Positions 1 to 8,740 are shown, counted from the first letter of the stretch. The stretch is 16,524 bases of DNA from Planctomycetaceae bacterium (GCA_023258825.1 JALQWE010000030.1:1-16524); one strand, 5' to 3'. Notes: generated by a model from the sequence alone, not told the origin. A program made the numbers and translations.

Positions 1-196
1 GGGCTTCCCAGCCCTTCCACATCTCAAAGTCCTTCAACCGCGTCAGCGGGCGGTCGATACCGGGGGAAGAGACTTCGAGGATGTAATTGTCCTCGATCGG
101 GTCTTCCACGTCCAGCACGGCGGACACGGCAGTGGAAATGGTGCCACCGACCCAGCGGAAACTGAAATGGTGCCATCCACCAGTGACACGCTTCAT
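1..196 (-). pseudogene. rimP: Ribosome maturation factor RimP-like, cut by window edge, N-terminus missing or scrambled
   Basis: RimP helps 30S ribosomal subunit maturation in the cytoplasm. Reading minus from the ATG at 194-196, the visible 65 codons contain VSAVLDVEDPI (about residues 24-34) and then ILEVSSPGIDRPLTRLKDF (39-57), the hallmark central stretch of RimP. The rest lies beyond base 1. In E. coli RimP about 50 residues precede VSAVLDVEDP, including the first alpha/beta elements; here at most 29 codons are open before an in-frame stop (215-217), and the residues just before the motif (GGWHHFSFRWVGGTIST) do not look like RimP. I found no missing N-terminus in the other minus frames up to about 430. 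It may be a truncated pseudogene, a frameshifted gene, an assembly error, or a short divergent RimP. The family assignment is firm; the pseudogene status is inference. Confidence 0.7.
135..175. repeat. 12-bp direct repeat, 29-bp period, inside the rimP-like start region
   Basis: The 12-mer GAAATGGTGCCA occurs at 135-146 and again at 164-175. The 29-bp period is not a multiple of three, so the two copies are read in different frames of the rimP-like gene: WHHF in the upstream copy and GGTIS in the other. This is a possible trace of a slippage duplication that broke the N-terminal coding region. Confidence 0.6.
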
Positions 197-667
197 GACA
201 AAGCTCACACACAGTCAGTAGCGCTAACCATCACGCCCCATCAGCACGTGGACACTCCGGGGTAATCACGAGGGATGGTGACACCGACGTCAACAGCACA
301 AAAACACGCAGAGCACTTTCACAGCCAATCCTGCCGCTCATCGTGCGGAATTCTCTGCGTTTTGCCGTGGAACTCTGTGTCCTCGGAATCCTCCACAGTG
401 AAACAAACTGCCCTCGTGCGCTGCCGTTTCACACCTCCGGGCTCAGACGCCCCCCCGCAATGCAACAACTTCCGAAGGCCCTGCCCCCGTCTACGTCATA
501 CAGACCAGGCAATGGAACGCCGCGAGACCCCGCCCAATTGAGCACAATCAGGCATCCGACAGTCAGCCGGCCTGAAAAAACCGACGCCACCGTGCGATCG
601 AATTGCACAACAGGCATCCACAGAATTCTGGCATTCCGAAACAGAGGCAACCCGCAGACTCGTGACA
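197..667. other. Intergenic region with a nested inverted repeat, no gene seen
   Basis: The open frames here have no recognisable family, no good ribosome-binding site and atypical composition, so I call no gene. The stretch is the 3' side of the thioredoxin-like gene and the 5' side of the rimP-like gene, both minus. The only clear structure is the nested inverted repeat at 306-360. Confidence 0.5.
306..360. repeat. Nested inverted repeat (ACGCAGAG ... CTCTGCGT)
   Basis: ACGCAGAG at 306-313 pairs with CTCTGCGT at 353-360. Inside it, CCGC at 334-337 pairs with GCGG at 345-348 around a 7-base loop. A related phrase, CTCTGTGTCCTC, follows at about 373-384. The wording recalls the CTCTG(C/T)G-rich dispersed intergenic repeats of many bacteria, but membership of a family is a guess from memory. 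There is no U-tract, so it is not a standard terminator. Confidence 0.45.
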
Positions 668-1594
668 TCACTGCATCCGCGTTCGCTGAAGATCTTCCAC
701 TCTCACAGCGCTGCGCATCCGGGTATAGGGCAGTGGACGGCTGCGAAATTCCTGCCGTGATTTATCACTGCTGAACAAATACAGCTGCCCGTCGAACCAC
801 AGTCTCAGACGCGCATCCCCGGGTACCGCTCGGTGCTCTTTTGTCAGGATGACCGGATCACAGCCCAGATCCTGCGGCGCAAACTTCGACGGCGATTCCA
901 CAAACTTCCTGTGGTTCTCCCTCGACGAAAATCGGTACATCACGCCCTGATAGACCGTGGAAAACTCTGGTCGCCCCGCCTGCAACGTGTCCTTCAGACG
1001 CAGCGTCACCGGACAATATCCACTCATGCCGGGGTCGTCAGAATTCACGGCCGGTTCGGCCGCCAACTGTGACGTTTCCGATTCCGCCAAAGCGACTCCG
1101 GAACCGGTCGCGGATTCAGTCTGCTCCGTCCGCTGCTGATCCCGTGGCAGCGAACGTCTCTCCGAATCCAGTGGCCTGCGTGGCGGTGTCTGACGGCGTC
1201 GCCCTGCCTGAGCCAATAACCCCAGATACGACTGACGTGCCATTCGCCCCACCCGCTGCTCACGCTGTCCGTCCGGATATAGAATCACATCGGCCGGAAC
1301 CCCTGTGATACCAAATTCAGCAGCGATCGCGCGATCCAGATCCCGATTGATCATCACCGCCGCAACGTTGGTGCGCAGAGACTGTTGCACCTCCGCATCA
1401 GCAAACACCTCACGGTCCATAATCGTGCAGTGAATGCAATTCTGCCCTGTAAAATGAACCAGAATGGGCACGCCCGTTTCGGCAGCAAGAGCCCGAGCGT
1501 CCGCCAGCGTTGGCTGCCAGACAGGCTGCTGCGCCAGACAGTCGACCGCCTGAATCAGCACTGCACAGGCTGCTAAGACAGTCCAGCATCGCAT
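668..1594 (-). CDS. Secreted thioredoxin-fold protein with C-terminal YHS-like modules
   Basis: The predicted 308-residue protein starts with a signal peptide (MRCWTVLAACAVLIQAVDCLA, cleavage near residue 21), so it acts outside the cytoplasmic membrane. A thioredoxin-like domain covers about residues 25-130: HFTGQNCIHC carries the CxxC pair (C53, C56) and GITGVPADVILYPDG carries the cis-proline region (about 99-100). A low-complexity Arg/Gln/Ser/Glu linker follows (about 130-185). The C-terminal part (GMSGYCPVTLRLKD..., then VYQGVMYRFSSRENHRKFVESPSKFAP) resembles a YHS module, with a second partial copy near WFDGQLYLFSSDKSRQEF. Likely role: thiol-disulfide or metal-linked redox chemistry in the periplasm; the substrate is unknown. 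An in-frame start at 1627 exists, but the ATG at 1594 has a G-tract Shine-Dalgarno (GGGGGG, 1601-1606) six bases upstream and puts the signal peptide at the N-terminus. Confidence 0.85.
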   Translation of the reverse strand: MRCWTVLAACAVLIQAVDCLAQQPVWQPTLADARALAAETGVPILVHFTGQNCIHCTIMDREVFADAEVQQSLRTNVAAVMINRDLDRAIAAEFGITGVPADVILYPDGQREQRVGRMARQSYLGLLAQAGRRRQTPPRRPLDSERRSLPRDQQRTEQTESATGSGVALAESETSQLAAEPAVNSDDPGMSGYCPVTLRLKDTLQAGRPEFSTVYQGVMYRFSSRENHRKFVESPSKFAPQDLGCDPVILTKEHRAVPGDARLRLWFDGQLYLFSSDKSRQEFRSRPLPYTRMRSAVRVEDLQRTRMQ

Positions 1595-2279
1595 CTCATT
1601 CCCCCCGAAAACACCAGCTTGCCACACTCAGGAACAAAATTTCCCTCTCTGAAAATACGCTGCTGAGCCTCCAACGGAGTCCGGGAAAGCGAAATTTCCC
1701 CAGCATCCCGGGGAAAGCCTTCCCCAAACCTTGCACATTTTGCCAATCTGAACCATTTTTCGGGCCTCCCCTGGCAGAAAACGGTGGCTCCCGAGCTGGC
1801 TCAACCTACGCAATAACCGCTCCACACCAGCCAATACCGTCCGACGAAATGACGACACCGGCATGCCTCCCTGCCCGCTCCGGAAATAGCTCCCTGCATG
1901 GCTCATACAGCGCGACAGCATCGAGCGGAGACAACCAATCCACCCGACATGCAGGCACACGTCCGAAGGAACCGCTCCACAGACTCCCCTACAGAGGCGG
2001 CTAAGCCGGTACATGCGATATTCCGGCGCTTCGACGGGCCCAAAACACCATCCGAAAGTGCCGGAATTCGAATCCTGTCGCTGGTGAATTTCATGTGCCG
2101 CGCGGCCCAAAAACTCACGACGACTGCCCACCCGCAACCGCCTGGATTCCACGTAAAACGACTCACCTGCAATTCCAGGAATCGCAAAGCCACCCGCGGA
2201 TTTTCCTTGAAGCTGGGCTCAGTGGGCAAACGGACTGACCACGCTGGCTCTGTATCACTTCAGCAGAATCAGCTCCGCC
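1595..2279. other. Long gap between cstA and the thioredoxin-like gene; overlapping open frames but no defendable gene
   Basis: Three long open frames overlap here: minus about 2152-1628 (174 codons from ATG, open further upstream), minus about 2229-1903 (TTG-type start) and plus 1898-2335. None matches a family I know. The minus 2152-1628 frame is rich in Cys (LCRGVCG, VCLH, GCLR, RCMS) and Arg and ends just before the thioredoxin-like gene. It lacks a clear ribosome-binding site and has no recognisable domain or signal peptide. I treat the stretch as non-coding or decayed sequence but cannot exclude one small lineage-specific gene. Confidence 0.4.
1601..1606 (-). promoter_or_regulatory. Ribosome binding site deciding the start of the thioredoxin-like gene
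   Basis: The minus strand reads GGGGGGAATGAG followed by ATG at 1594. The G-tract is six bases before that ATG. The in-frame start at 1627 has no comparable site. Confidence 0.55.
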
Positions 2280-4064
2280 TCACGCTGTCGCCAGTGCCGG
2301 GGCATGAGGTTCATTTCGGCGAAGCAGCGCCATAACTGCTTCCACCAGCATCGCAACTGCCAGCACCAGCAGCAGTACAGCAATCCAGATCACGGGATCA
2401 CCAGTCTGCTCCCTTCTGGCCAGAATCATGGTGATCAATGCCCATGAGCTCATGACGTACATCAGCAGCGCCCCCAGCCCCGTCACCAGAAATGTCCACA
2501 TGGCACGTCGTGTTCGCCAGAGCCACACGGTGACGGCAATCAGCGTCAACGCTGCCAGCAGCTGATTGCTGGCGCCGAACAGTCCCCAGAATTCCTGCCA
2601 CAGCGGTTTTCCGGATGACGACTGGCGAGTCACAAAGAACACAGGAGCCCCGGCGGTCAGCAGCGTGCATACCCAGCGTCCCGCATTGCTCTGCCACCCC
2701 ATCAATTCCTGAAGAATCATGCGTCCCAGTCGAGTACAGACATCAAGCGTGTCGTAAACAAAGGTGTTGAAGGCCATCAGGGCAAAGGCAAGCCCCACAC
2801 TGCGCGGGATCCCCACAAACTCCAGAAACGTGCTGATCCCATTGGCATAAATGAAGTTCGGGCTGGCCTTTGTCAGTTCGGAATTCAGAGGCAACAACAT
2901 GACACAGCACAGCGAGACGATTGCCACCATGGCTTCAAGCAACATCGCGCCGTAACCAATCGTGCGTGCATCCCGCTCCGTACGCAATTGCTTGGATGTG
3001 GTACCGGAGGCAATCAACGCATGGAAACCGGAACAAGCTCCACAGGCGATCGTAATGAACAGAAACGGAAACATCGGACCGACCTTGGCATCCACCCAGC
3101 CACGAAACATCGGCTGCTGAATCGATTGCCCGCCGAGGAATCCTCCGAGAATCAGTCCCAGCGCCCCGGCTCCCAGCGCCCCGTAAAGAAACAGGCCACC
3201 CAGTTGCCCCCTCGGTTGCAGCAGCAACCACATCGGAGTCACAGACGCGATCGCGCAATACACAAGGAGAAACACGTCCCAGCCACGAACAGCCAGTACC
3301 GCGGCTTCCTTCGGTGTCAGAGAAGGATCCCAGGCGCGGACCAGTTCGTCCACATTCAATGGAATCATCGGCCCCACGAGAATCGCCAGAATGACCAGCG
3401 GACTGAAGACCAGCGTGGCCGTCCACATCGACATCCGCCCGCTCCGCACCAGCAATCCCATCACCAGCGGCAACATCAGATACAACAGTGATGACGTTGC
3501 GACGCCACCCGACTGAACCAGCATGGTCGCCTCGGAATCTGCCCTCGCTTCCGAGACGGACGAGTAGGTTCGCCCGGACTGCAGATCCAGAGCCCCCACG
3601 AACATGTTCGCCGTAATGTCGGTGAACGCGACCACGATATAGACCAGCGCCATCCAGACGAAGACCAGAAACAGGAGATACGCCCGCTGGCTGATATGCA
3701 CCCGCACCACATCAATAATAGAATTGGCTCGATGCCGAATGGATGCCACCAGTGCAGCGAAATCCTGCACTCCTCCAATAAAGATCGATCCAAACAGAAT
3801 CCACAGCAGAGCCGGCAGCCAGCCAAAGGCAATCCCCGCCAGAATGGGGCCCACAATCGGACCCGCCGCGGCAATCGCTGAAAAGTGCTGATTCAACAAC
3901 GGCCCGGCATCGCAGGGCAAATAATCGACATCATCTCGCATGGAGACCGCCGGAGTCGGTACACGATCGTTCAACTCAAACAAACGACTCAATACGCGGC
4001 CGTAGGTGAAATAAGCGATTGTCAGCAGGATTCCCGAGATGACAACAATTCCCAGCATTTCCAT
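2280..4064 (-). CDS. cstA: CstA-family carbon starvation / pyruvate-type membrane transporter
   Basis: This predicted polytopic inner-membrane protein has about 594 residues and many hydrophobic segments along its length, starting with MLGIVVISGILLTIAYFTYG. Characteristic CstA stretches near the N-terminus are HFSAIAAAGPIVGPILAG (about 60-77) and GGVQDFAALVASIRHRANSI (about 97-116); a later one is GACSGFHALIASGTTSKQL. The family includes E. coli CstA and BtsT, linked to peptide uptake and pyruvate import during carbon limitation; the substrate here is not shown by sequence. It is shorter than E. coli CstA (about 700 residues), like many non-enteric members. An AGGAG Shine-Dalgarno (4075-4079) lies 10 bases before the ATG at 4064 and only 4 bases before an in-frame GTG at 4070, so the start is either of these; I prefer the ATG. 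I see no DUF466 (YbdD-like) small gene next to it. Confidence 0.92.
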   Translation of the reverse strand: MEMLGIVVISGILLTIAYFTYGRVLSRLFELNDRVPTPAVSMRDDVDYLPCDAGPLLNQHFSAIAAAGPIVGPILAGIAFGWLPALLWILFGSIFIGGVQDFAALVASIRHRANSIIDVVRVHISQRAYLLFLVFVWMALVYIVVAFTDITANMFVGALDLQSGRTYSSVSEARADSEATMLVQSGGVATSSLLYLMLPLVMGLLVRSGRMSMWTATLVFSPLVILAILVGPMIPLNVDELVRAWDPSLTPKEAAVLAVRGWDVFLLVYCAIASVTPMWLLLQPRGQLGGLFLYGALGAGALGLILGGFLGGQSIQQPMFRGWVDAKVGPMFPFLFITIACGACSGFHALIASGTTSKQLRTERDARTIGYGAMLLEAMVAIVSLCCVMLLPLNSELTKASPNFIYANGISTFLEFVGIPRSVGLAFALMAFNTFVYDTLDVCTRLGRMILQELMGWQSNAGRWVCTLLTAGAPVFFVTRQSSSGKPLWQEFWGLFGASNQLLAALTLIAVTVWLWRTRRAMWTFLVTGLGALLMYVMSSWALITMILARREQTGDPVIWIAVLLLVLAVAMLVEAVMALLRRNEPHAPALATA

Positions 4065-4070
4065 GAGCAC

Positions 4071-4818
4071 TCTACTCCTGCAAATCAGGCCTCTGACCCG
4101 GCAATCTTCTCATTCAACAACTGCAGATCCTGTGCACGCAGTTCCCGATCAAACAGCACCTGGAATCATCCCACCCAGAGGAAACTGTAGGGGCTGAGCG
4201 ATAAACACCACAAAAGGTCCCTCGCGGCCCCGCGACATCCTGCGCATCCAAAGCCCCGTGAGTCTACTGAAATCCACGAATTCTGCTATCAGAATTCAAA
4301 TGACAGGATCAACAGGCCGTCAGGAAAAGATCGCCCGTCACCGGCCAAAGATCCTGCCGTTCACCATGATGACTTCAGACCTCCGTGATGGCAGAGACAC
4401 CTTGCCAGCCAAAATGAACCGCAACAAAACCGAAAACCGCGAATTCACCGCGGAATCCCCAGGGAAAAGGCAACCCCGTATGACGTGCATCTCCAACGAA
4501 AACCGATAAACTACGCGCATACGATTGGGCGGACTTCAAACACCGCTGGATCGCCGGTTCCGGTGTCTCCAAACGGCCGTGTGCCCAGGTTCGGTCTCTC
4601 CGGAAAACGCTCTGACCAGCCTGGATTCACGTTTCTGAACTCAGGACAGTGACGCACAGGGCGTGTCGACCTGAAACTCTGCTGGTGATGCCCGAGAATC
4701 TTCGGCTATCCGGCGGCAGATCACTATTCCGTCGGACCAGAAAAATACAGCTGCAATACTGCACACAGCAGTTTCCGCGGCTTCAAACATCGCTCTTCTG
4801 CCAAAGACTGTGAAAATC
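4071..4818. other. Divergent intergenic region between cstA and alaS
   Basis: About 740 bp separate the starts of cstA (minus) and alaS (plus), so both promoters should lie here. The longest plus frame (4258-4509) has no ribosome-binding site or recognisable domain. A weak ACACCG/CGGTGT inverted repeat sits at about 4539-4565. I could not pick a convincing -35/-10 pair. Confidence 0.5.
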
Positions 4819-7440
4819 ATGAAGACTGACGAACTGCGTGAAAAATATCTGTCCTTCTTCGAAGCTAAAGGCTGCGTTCGTCGTCCCAGTGACGTGCTGA
4901 TTCCGAAGGATGACCCGACCGTCCTCTTCACTCCAGCCGGCATGAATCAATTCAAAAACCAGTTTCTGGGCATTGGTCCACTGGAATTCACAAAGGCCAC
5001 CACCAGCCAGAAGTGTCTCCGCACGGGTGACATCGGCAATGTAGGAGTGACAGCCTACCACCACACGTTCTTTGAAATGCTCGGCAACTTCTCCTTCGGC
5101 GACTATTTCAAACGCGAAGCAATTCACTGGGCGTGGGAATTCCTCACCAGTTCGAAGTGGCTGCACCTCGATGCGTCACGCCTGACCGTCACCGTTTACC
5201 TGGATGATGACGAAGCGTTCAATATCTGGAATCAGGAGATTGGCCTGCCTGCAGATCGCATCAGCCGTTGCGACGAATCCGAAAACTTCTGGCCCGCATC
5301 CGCACCGTCTCAGGGCCCCGACGGTGTCTGCGGTCCCTGCTCCGAAATCTATTACCTCGCTCCCGGCGCCACCAAACCGGTCGAAATCTGGAATCTCGTC
5401 TTCACTCAATTCAATCGCATGGGCAATCCGCCCAATAACCTCGATCCACTGCCGAAGAAAAATATCGACACCGGCATGGGACTGGAACGTTGCGCGTCCT
5501 GTTTGCAGGGAGTTCTCAGCAATTTCGAAATCGACATCCTCAAGCCCATGTGCATTGCAGCCGCTGACGCTCTGCGACTGAAGTACTCCTACGATGCCGC
5601 ACACGGCCGCGCCTGCCGACGTATTGCCGACCATGTACGCGCCTGCACGTTTGCCATCCACGAAGGCGCCATCCCGGGACCAGACAAAGCCAATTACATC
5701 GTCCGCCTTCTGCTGCGGCGCGCCGCCATGGAAGGTTACCTCCTCGGCCAGAAAACACCATTCCTGCACGGTCTCGTACCCGCAATTGTCGAAGGCATGA
5801 AGGTCCCCTACCCCGAGATCGCAGAAACAGTGGAAACTGTTTCCAACGTGATCCGTGCCGAGGAAGAACAGTTTCTGGATGTCGTCGACCGCGGACTGCC
5901 TCGCTTCGAGAAACTCGCGTCCCGCGCCAAATCCACAGGAATCATCTCCGGTGAAGATGCCTTCGACCTGCATCAGACCTACGGATTCCTGATCGAACTC
6001 ACCGAAACACTCGCTTCGCAGAACCAGTTGTCTGTCGATCGCGACGGTTACGAAAAAGCACGACGGCGCCACGAAGCCACCAGCGGCAGCGGTGCCTTCG
6101 CGGATTCCGTTATGAGCGCCGGGCCCATTGATTCCCTGAAAAAACAGGGAGGCACACGATTCCTCGGATACGACTCGCTGCAGGCAGACTGTCGCGTCGT
6201 CGGGATCATCTCCGGTGGCGAACTTGTGTCCGAATTCAATGCCGCAGGACACGAGGAACCAATCGGGGTTGCCCTCGATCGCACTCCCTTCTACGGAGAA
6301 TCCGGTGGTCAGGTGGGCGATACCGGGTCACTCACCGCTGAAGGTTTCGAATTCAGCGTCGTCGACACACAGAAAGACGGAGACCTCTGGATTCATGTCG
6401 GTCACCTGATCCGCGGTCGATTGTCCGAAGGGCAGAGCGTGACCGCCCACGTCGATGCTGATCGCCGAGCCGGTATTCGCCGCGCTCACTCAGCCACTCA
6501 CATTCTCCACCACGCGTTGCATTGCACAGTTGGAAAAAACGCGACCCAGCGAGGCTCTCGAGTCCAGCGAGACGAACTGCGGTTTGACTTTGCCCATCAC
6601 CAGGCACTCACCCAGGACGAACTCTACCAGGTCGAAGATATCATCAATGACTGTATCGCCAGTGGCGTGCAGGTCAGCACCGAATTGCTGCCCATCGAAG
6701 AAGCTCGAAAAAAGGGCGCCATGGCACTGTTCGGAGAAAAATACCCCGACGAAGTCCGCGTCGTCACCATGGGTGACTTCAGTGTGGAACTTTGCGGCGG
6801 TACGCACCTGTCCAATACTGGTCAGGTCGGTCTCTGCCGCATCGTCTCCGAGGAACCCGTGGCAAAAGGTGTCCGTCGAATCACGGCCATCACCGGACCG
6901 GGGGCAATCCAGAGAGGACGTGAAACCGACGAACTGATCGCGCGACTGCAACGACAACTCAAAGCCCCTCAGGCCGCAGAACTCCCGGGACGAATCGAAC
7001 TTCTGCAGAACGAAATCAAAACCCTCACTCGCCAGGTGGCAGAACTGACGGCCGCTTCCGTTGCCGACGCACTCGGTGGACTTGTGGCCAATGCAGACAC
7101 CGTCTCCGGCATTCGCATCGTCGCCAAATCACTGCAAAACGTCAGTCGGGAAGCCCTCCGCGACTACGCGGACCAGCTGCGTGAAAAACACAGTCCCATC
7201 GCTCTGATCCTCGGAGCGGAAATCGAGGGCAAAGTGGCCTTGATTGCCGCTGTCAGCAAGCCACTGGTCAAGGATCGCAATCTCCATGCAGGTAACGTCG
7301 TGAAGGCCGCTGCGGTCGTCGCCGGCGGCGGTGGTGGTGGTCGACCGGATATGGCAGAAGCCGGAGCAAAGCTGATTGAGAAACTGGATGACGCTATTGC
7401 TGCCGGAGCTGCCGAAATTCGCCGTCAAATTGGTGGATAA
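4819..7440 (+). CDS. alaS: Alanine--tRNA ligase
   Basis: AlaRS charges tRNA-Ala with alanine and edits mischarged Ser/Gly-tRNA. The 873-residue protein has the full bacterial layout. Class II catalytic core (residues counted from the GTG at 4810): TPAGMNQFKNQF at 41-52, HHTFFEMLGNFSFGDYFK at 84-101 and the GMGLER motif at 222-227. In the editing domain, HSATH gives the HxxxH zinc pair (H560, H564) and CGGTH gives C662/H666. A coiled-coil linker follows (about 700-770), then a DHHA1-type C-terminal domain with the Gly-rich loop GGGGGGRPDMAEAGA from about residue 839. Length is normal. A GTG at 4810 is in frame, but the ATG at 4819 begins the family-typical MKTDELR, so I place the start there; the Shine-Dalgarno is weak (CAAAGA). 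It is probably monocistronic, ending in the terminator at 7519-7556. Confidence 0.98.
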   Translation: MKTDELREKYLSFFEAKGCVRRPSDVLIPKDDPTVLFTPAGMNQFKNQFLGIGPLEFTKATTSQKCLRTGDIGNVGVTAYHHTFFEMLGNFSFGDYFKREAIHWAWEFLTSSKWLHLDASRLTVTVYLDDDEAFNIWNQEIGLPADRISRCDESENFWPASAPSQGPDGVCGPCSEIYYLAPGATKPVEIWNLVFTQFNRMGNPPNNLDPLPKKNIDTGMGLERCASCLQGVLSNFEIDILKPMCIAAADALRLKYSYDAAHGRACRRIADHVRACTFAIHEGAIPGPDKANYIVRLLLRRAAMEGYLLGQKTPFLHGLVPAIVEGMKVPYPEIAETVETVSNVIRAEEEQFLDVVDRGLPRFEKLASRAKSTGIISGEDAFDLHQTYGFLIELTETLASQNQLSVDRDGYEKARRRHEATSGSGAFADSVMSAGPIDSLKKQGGTRFLGYDSLQADCRVVGIISGGELVSEFNAAGHEEPIGVALDRTPFYGESGGQVGDTGSLTAEGFEFSVVDTQKDGDLWIHVGHLIRGRLSEGQSVTAHVDADRRAGIRRAHSATHILHHALHCTVGKNATQRGSRVQRDELRFDFAHHQALTQDELYQVEDIINDCIASGVQVSTELLPIEEARKKGAMALFGEKYPDEVRVVTMGDFSVELCGGTHLSNTGQVGLCRIVSEEPVAKGVRRITAITGPGAIQRGRETDELIARLQRQLKAPQAAELPGRIELLQNEIKTLTRQVAELTAASVADALGGLVANADTVSGIRIVAKSLQNVSREALRDYADQLREKHSPIALILGAEIEGKVALIAAVSKPLVKDRNLHAGNVVKAAAVVAGGGGGGRPDMAEAGAKLIEKLDDAIAAGAAEIRRQIGG

Positions 7441-7518
7441 TGCACAATAGCGCCGGCAATACGCATGCTGCTCGATGGTTCCAACTCCGGTGAAGCCGGA
7501 CAGGTAATCTTTAATCCC

Positions 7519-7556
7519 AAAGGCATCGCTGGTGGCTCCACCGCGATGCCTTTTTT
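7519..7556 (+). terminator. Strong intrinsic terminator after alaS
   Basis: AAAGGCATCGC (7519-7529) pairs perfectly with GCGATGCCTTT (7543-7553). After one bulged T, GGTG (7531-7534) pairs with CACC (7539-7542) around a GCTC loop. A run of six T (7551-7556) closes it. It lies about 80 bp after the alaS stop codon and has the classic GC-stem plus U-tract form. Confidence 0.92.
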
Positions 7557-7704
7557 ACGCACCTCGGAACACGCTCCTGAATTTCACCTGAACCACCAAC
7601 ACGCCGATGTGTTCTCGAGCACCGGAACTCATGCCCCCATCAAGGTCACGACAATTCAGGAATCCGGACCCGGGGAACGGCCTTTATATTCCTCTGCAGC
7701 CATA

Positions 7705-7734
7705 TTGACTCCATTTGCACAAATTGTGGATACT
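7705..7734 (+). promoter_or_regulatory. Possible sigma70-type promoter before the FkbM methyltransferase gene
   Basis: TTGACT (7705-7710) is separated by 18 bases from GATACT (7729-7734). The -35 is close to consensus and the -10 matches at four of six positions. It lies about 185 bp upstream of the start codon, in an A/T-richer patch. Seen by eye only. Confidence 0.3.
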
Positions 7735-7918
7735 CCGTGGCTTGACCGGGAAAACTTCAGCAGATTACGCCGGTGGGTCATTCCGTGGCCTGGCCGTCCC
7801 TCACTGATGACGCTGGTTCCGGAACGCCGCGTGTGATCGGCATCCTGATCCCCGATACGAAGACTTAGCGCGTTGATCGCGCTGTCCAGAGATTCCGCGT
7901 GCTCGAAGGAGTGAGCAA

Positions 7919-8740
7919 ATGAACCTGCTGCAGAGAATCGTTCGATCAGACAGCCCCAAGCTGGAACGCCCTTTTCAGGCCATGGTGGGCTATGCCCTGC
8001 AACGAACCGGATTTTCCAGCAGACTCCAACTACGCCGCTCGCGGTACACAGTGCCCTTCTTCCCGAAGAGCAACATGGCGTTGACATACTGGGTAAAGCC
8101 CGATGTGATTGATCGGGCAGAAGAATTTGCCTGCGATTACCTCAAACCGGGTGCGAACATGGTGGATGTCGGCGCCAACATTGGCTGTGTCAGCGCGGCC
8201 TCGTCGCTGGCTGTTGGCGAAACTGGCCGAGTCTGCTCTGTGGAGGCACACCCGCAAACGTTTCTGAACCTTCAGGAAACCATCCGAGTGAATGGGTTCA
8301 CCAACGTCACGGCGCTCAATGTGGCACTGGGCTCACGTGCGGGCACCGTCTGCTTCACTGATGAAAAGCGCAAGGATGACAACAACCGCGTTTCACTCAC
8401 GGGAGCCACGGGGATCGAAGTTCCCTGCATTACCCTCACAGAACTGCTGCGTCAGCAACAAATCAACCATGTCGATCTGATGAAACTCGATGTCGAGGGA
8501 TTTGAGATGGAGGTGCTGCGTGGGGCGATTGATGTGCTCCCAAACATCGACTGCCTCTATGTTGAGATCCTCGATCACACTCTTCGCCGATTTGGGAGTT
8601 CAGCGGAGGAATTGAAGACCTTCCTTCGCAGTCATGGATTTCAGTGTTTTCAGTTTCATGGAGATAGCAGCAATGCCGTCTGTTTTTCCCCGCGCGTATC
8701 ACCGGAACGCTGGAAACACCAACTGACTCCGCTGGTCTGA
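7919..8740 (+). CDS. FkbM-family SAM-dependent methyltransferase
   Basis: This 273-residue class I methyltransferase shows the SAM-binding motif I in MVDVGANIGCVS (81-92), the acidic end of strand 2 in VCSVEAHP (105-112), and the FkbM signature VDLMKLDVEGFEMEVLRGA (185-203). FkbM-type enzymes typically O-methylate sugars of polysaccharides, glycolipids or natural products; the substrate here is unknown. No signal peptide or membrane segment is seen, so it is probably cytosolic. The ATG has a good AGGAG Shine-Dalgarno (about 7906-7910). The convergent neighbour is a family 2 glycosyltransferase, which fits a cell-surface glycan role, but opposite orientation means they are not one operon. Confidence 0.92.
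   Translation: MNLLQRIVRSDSPKLERPFQAMVGYALQRTGFSSRLQLRRSRYTVPFFPKSNMALTYWVKPDVIDRAEEFACDYLKPGANMVDVGANIGCVSAASSLAVGETGRVCSVEAHPQTFLNLQETIRVNGFTNVTALNVALGSRAGTVCFTDEKRKDDNNRVSLTGATGIEVPCITLTELLRQQQINHVDLMKLDVEGFEMEVLRGAIDVLPNIDCLYVEILDHTLRRFGSSAEELKTFLRSHGFQCFQFHGDSSNAVCFSPRVSPERWKHQLTPLV

Larger units (their letters stand above)
7441..7918. other. Intergenic region between alaS and the FkbM methyltransferase gene
   Basis: It holds the alaS terminator, a possible promoter (7705-7734) and a GC hairpin at 7866-7882 (AGCGCG/CGCGCT, loop TTGAT) in the presumed 5' leader of the next gene. The plus frame at 7465-7836 runs straight through the terminator hairpin and resembles no family, so I call no gene. 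Confidence 0.6.

Noticed and set aside
373..384. CTCTGTGTCCTC as another copy of the RAYT-associated repeat
   Set aside because: Only the core CTGTGTCC matches; the flanking bases belong better to the CTCTGCGT inverted repeat beside it.
2060..2100. tRNA-like T-arm (ATTCGAATCC)
   Set aside because: The flanking stem has mismatches, and no matching acceptor, D-arm or anticodon arm can be built on either strand; the match comes from an EcoRI-like palindrome.
5176..6252. Long minus-strand open frame inside alaS
   Set aside because: It is antisense to an unmistakable alaS coding region and arises from codon bias of that gene.
7465..7836. Plus-strand open frame of 123 codons after alaS
   Set aside because: It reads through a strong intrinsic terminator hairpin and resembles no family.
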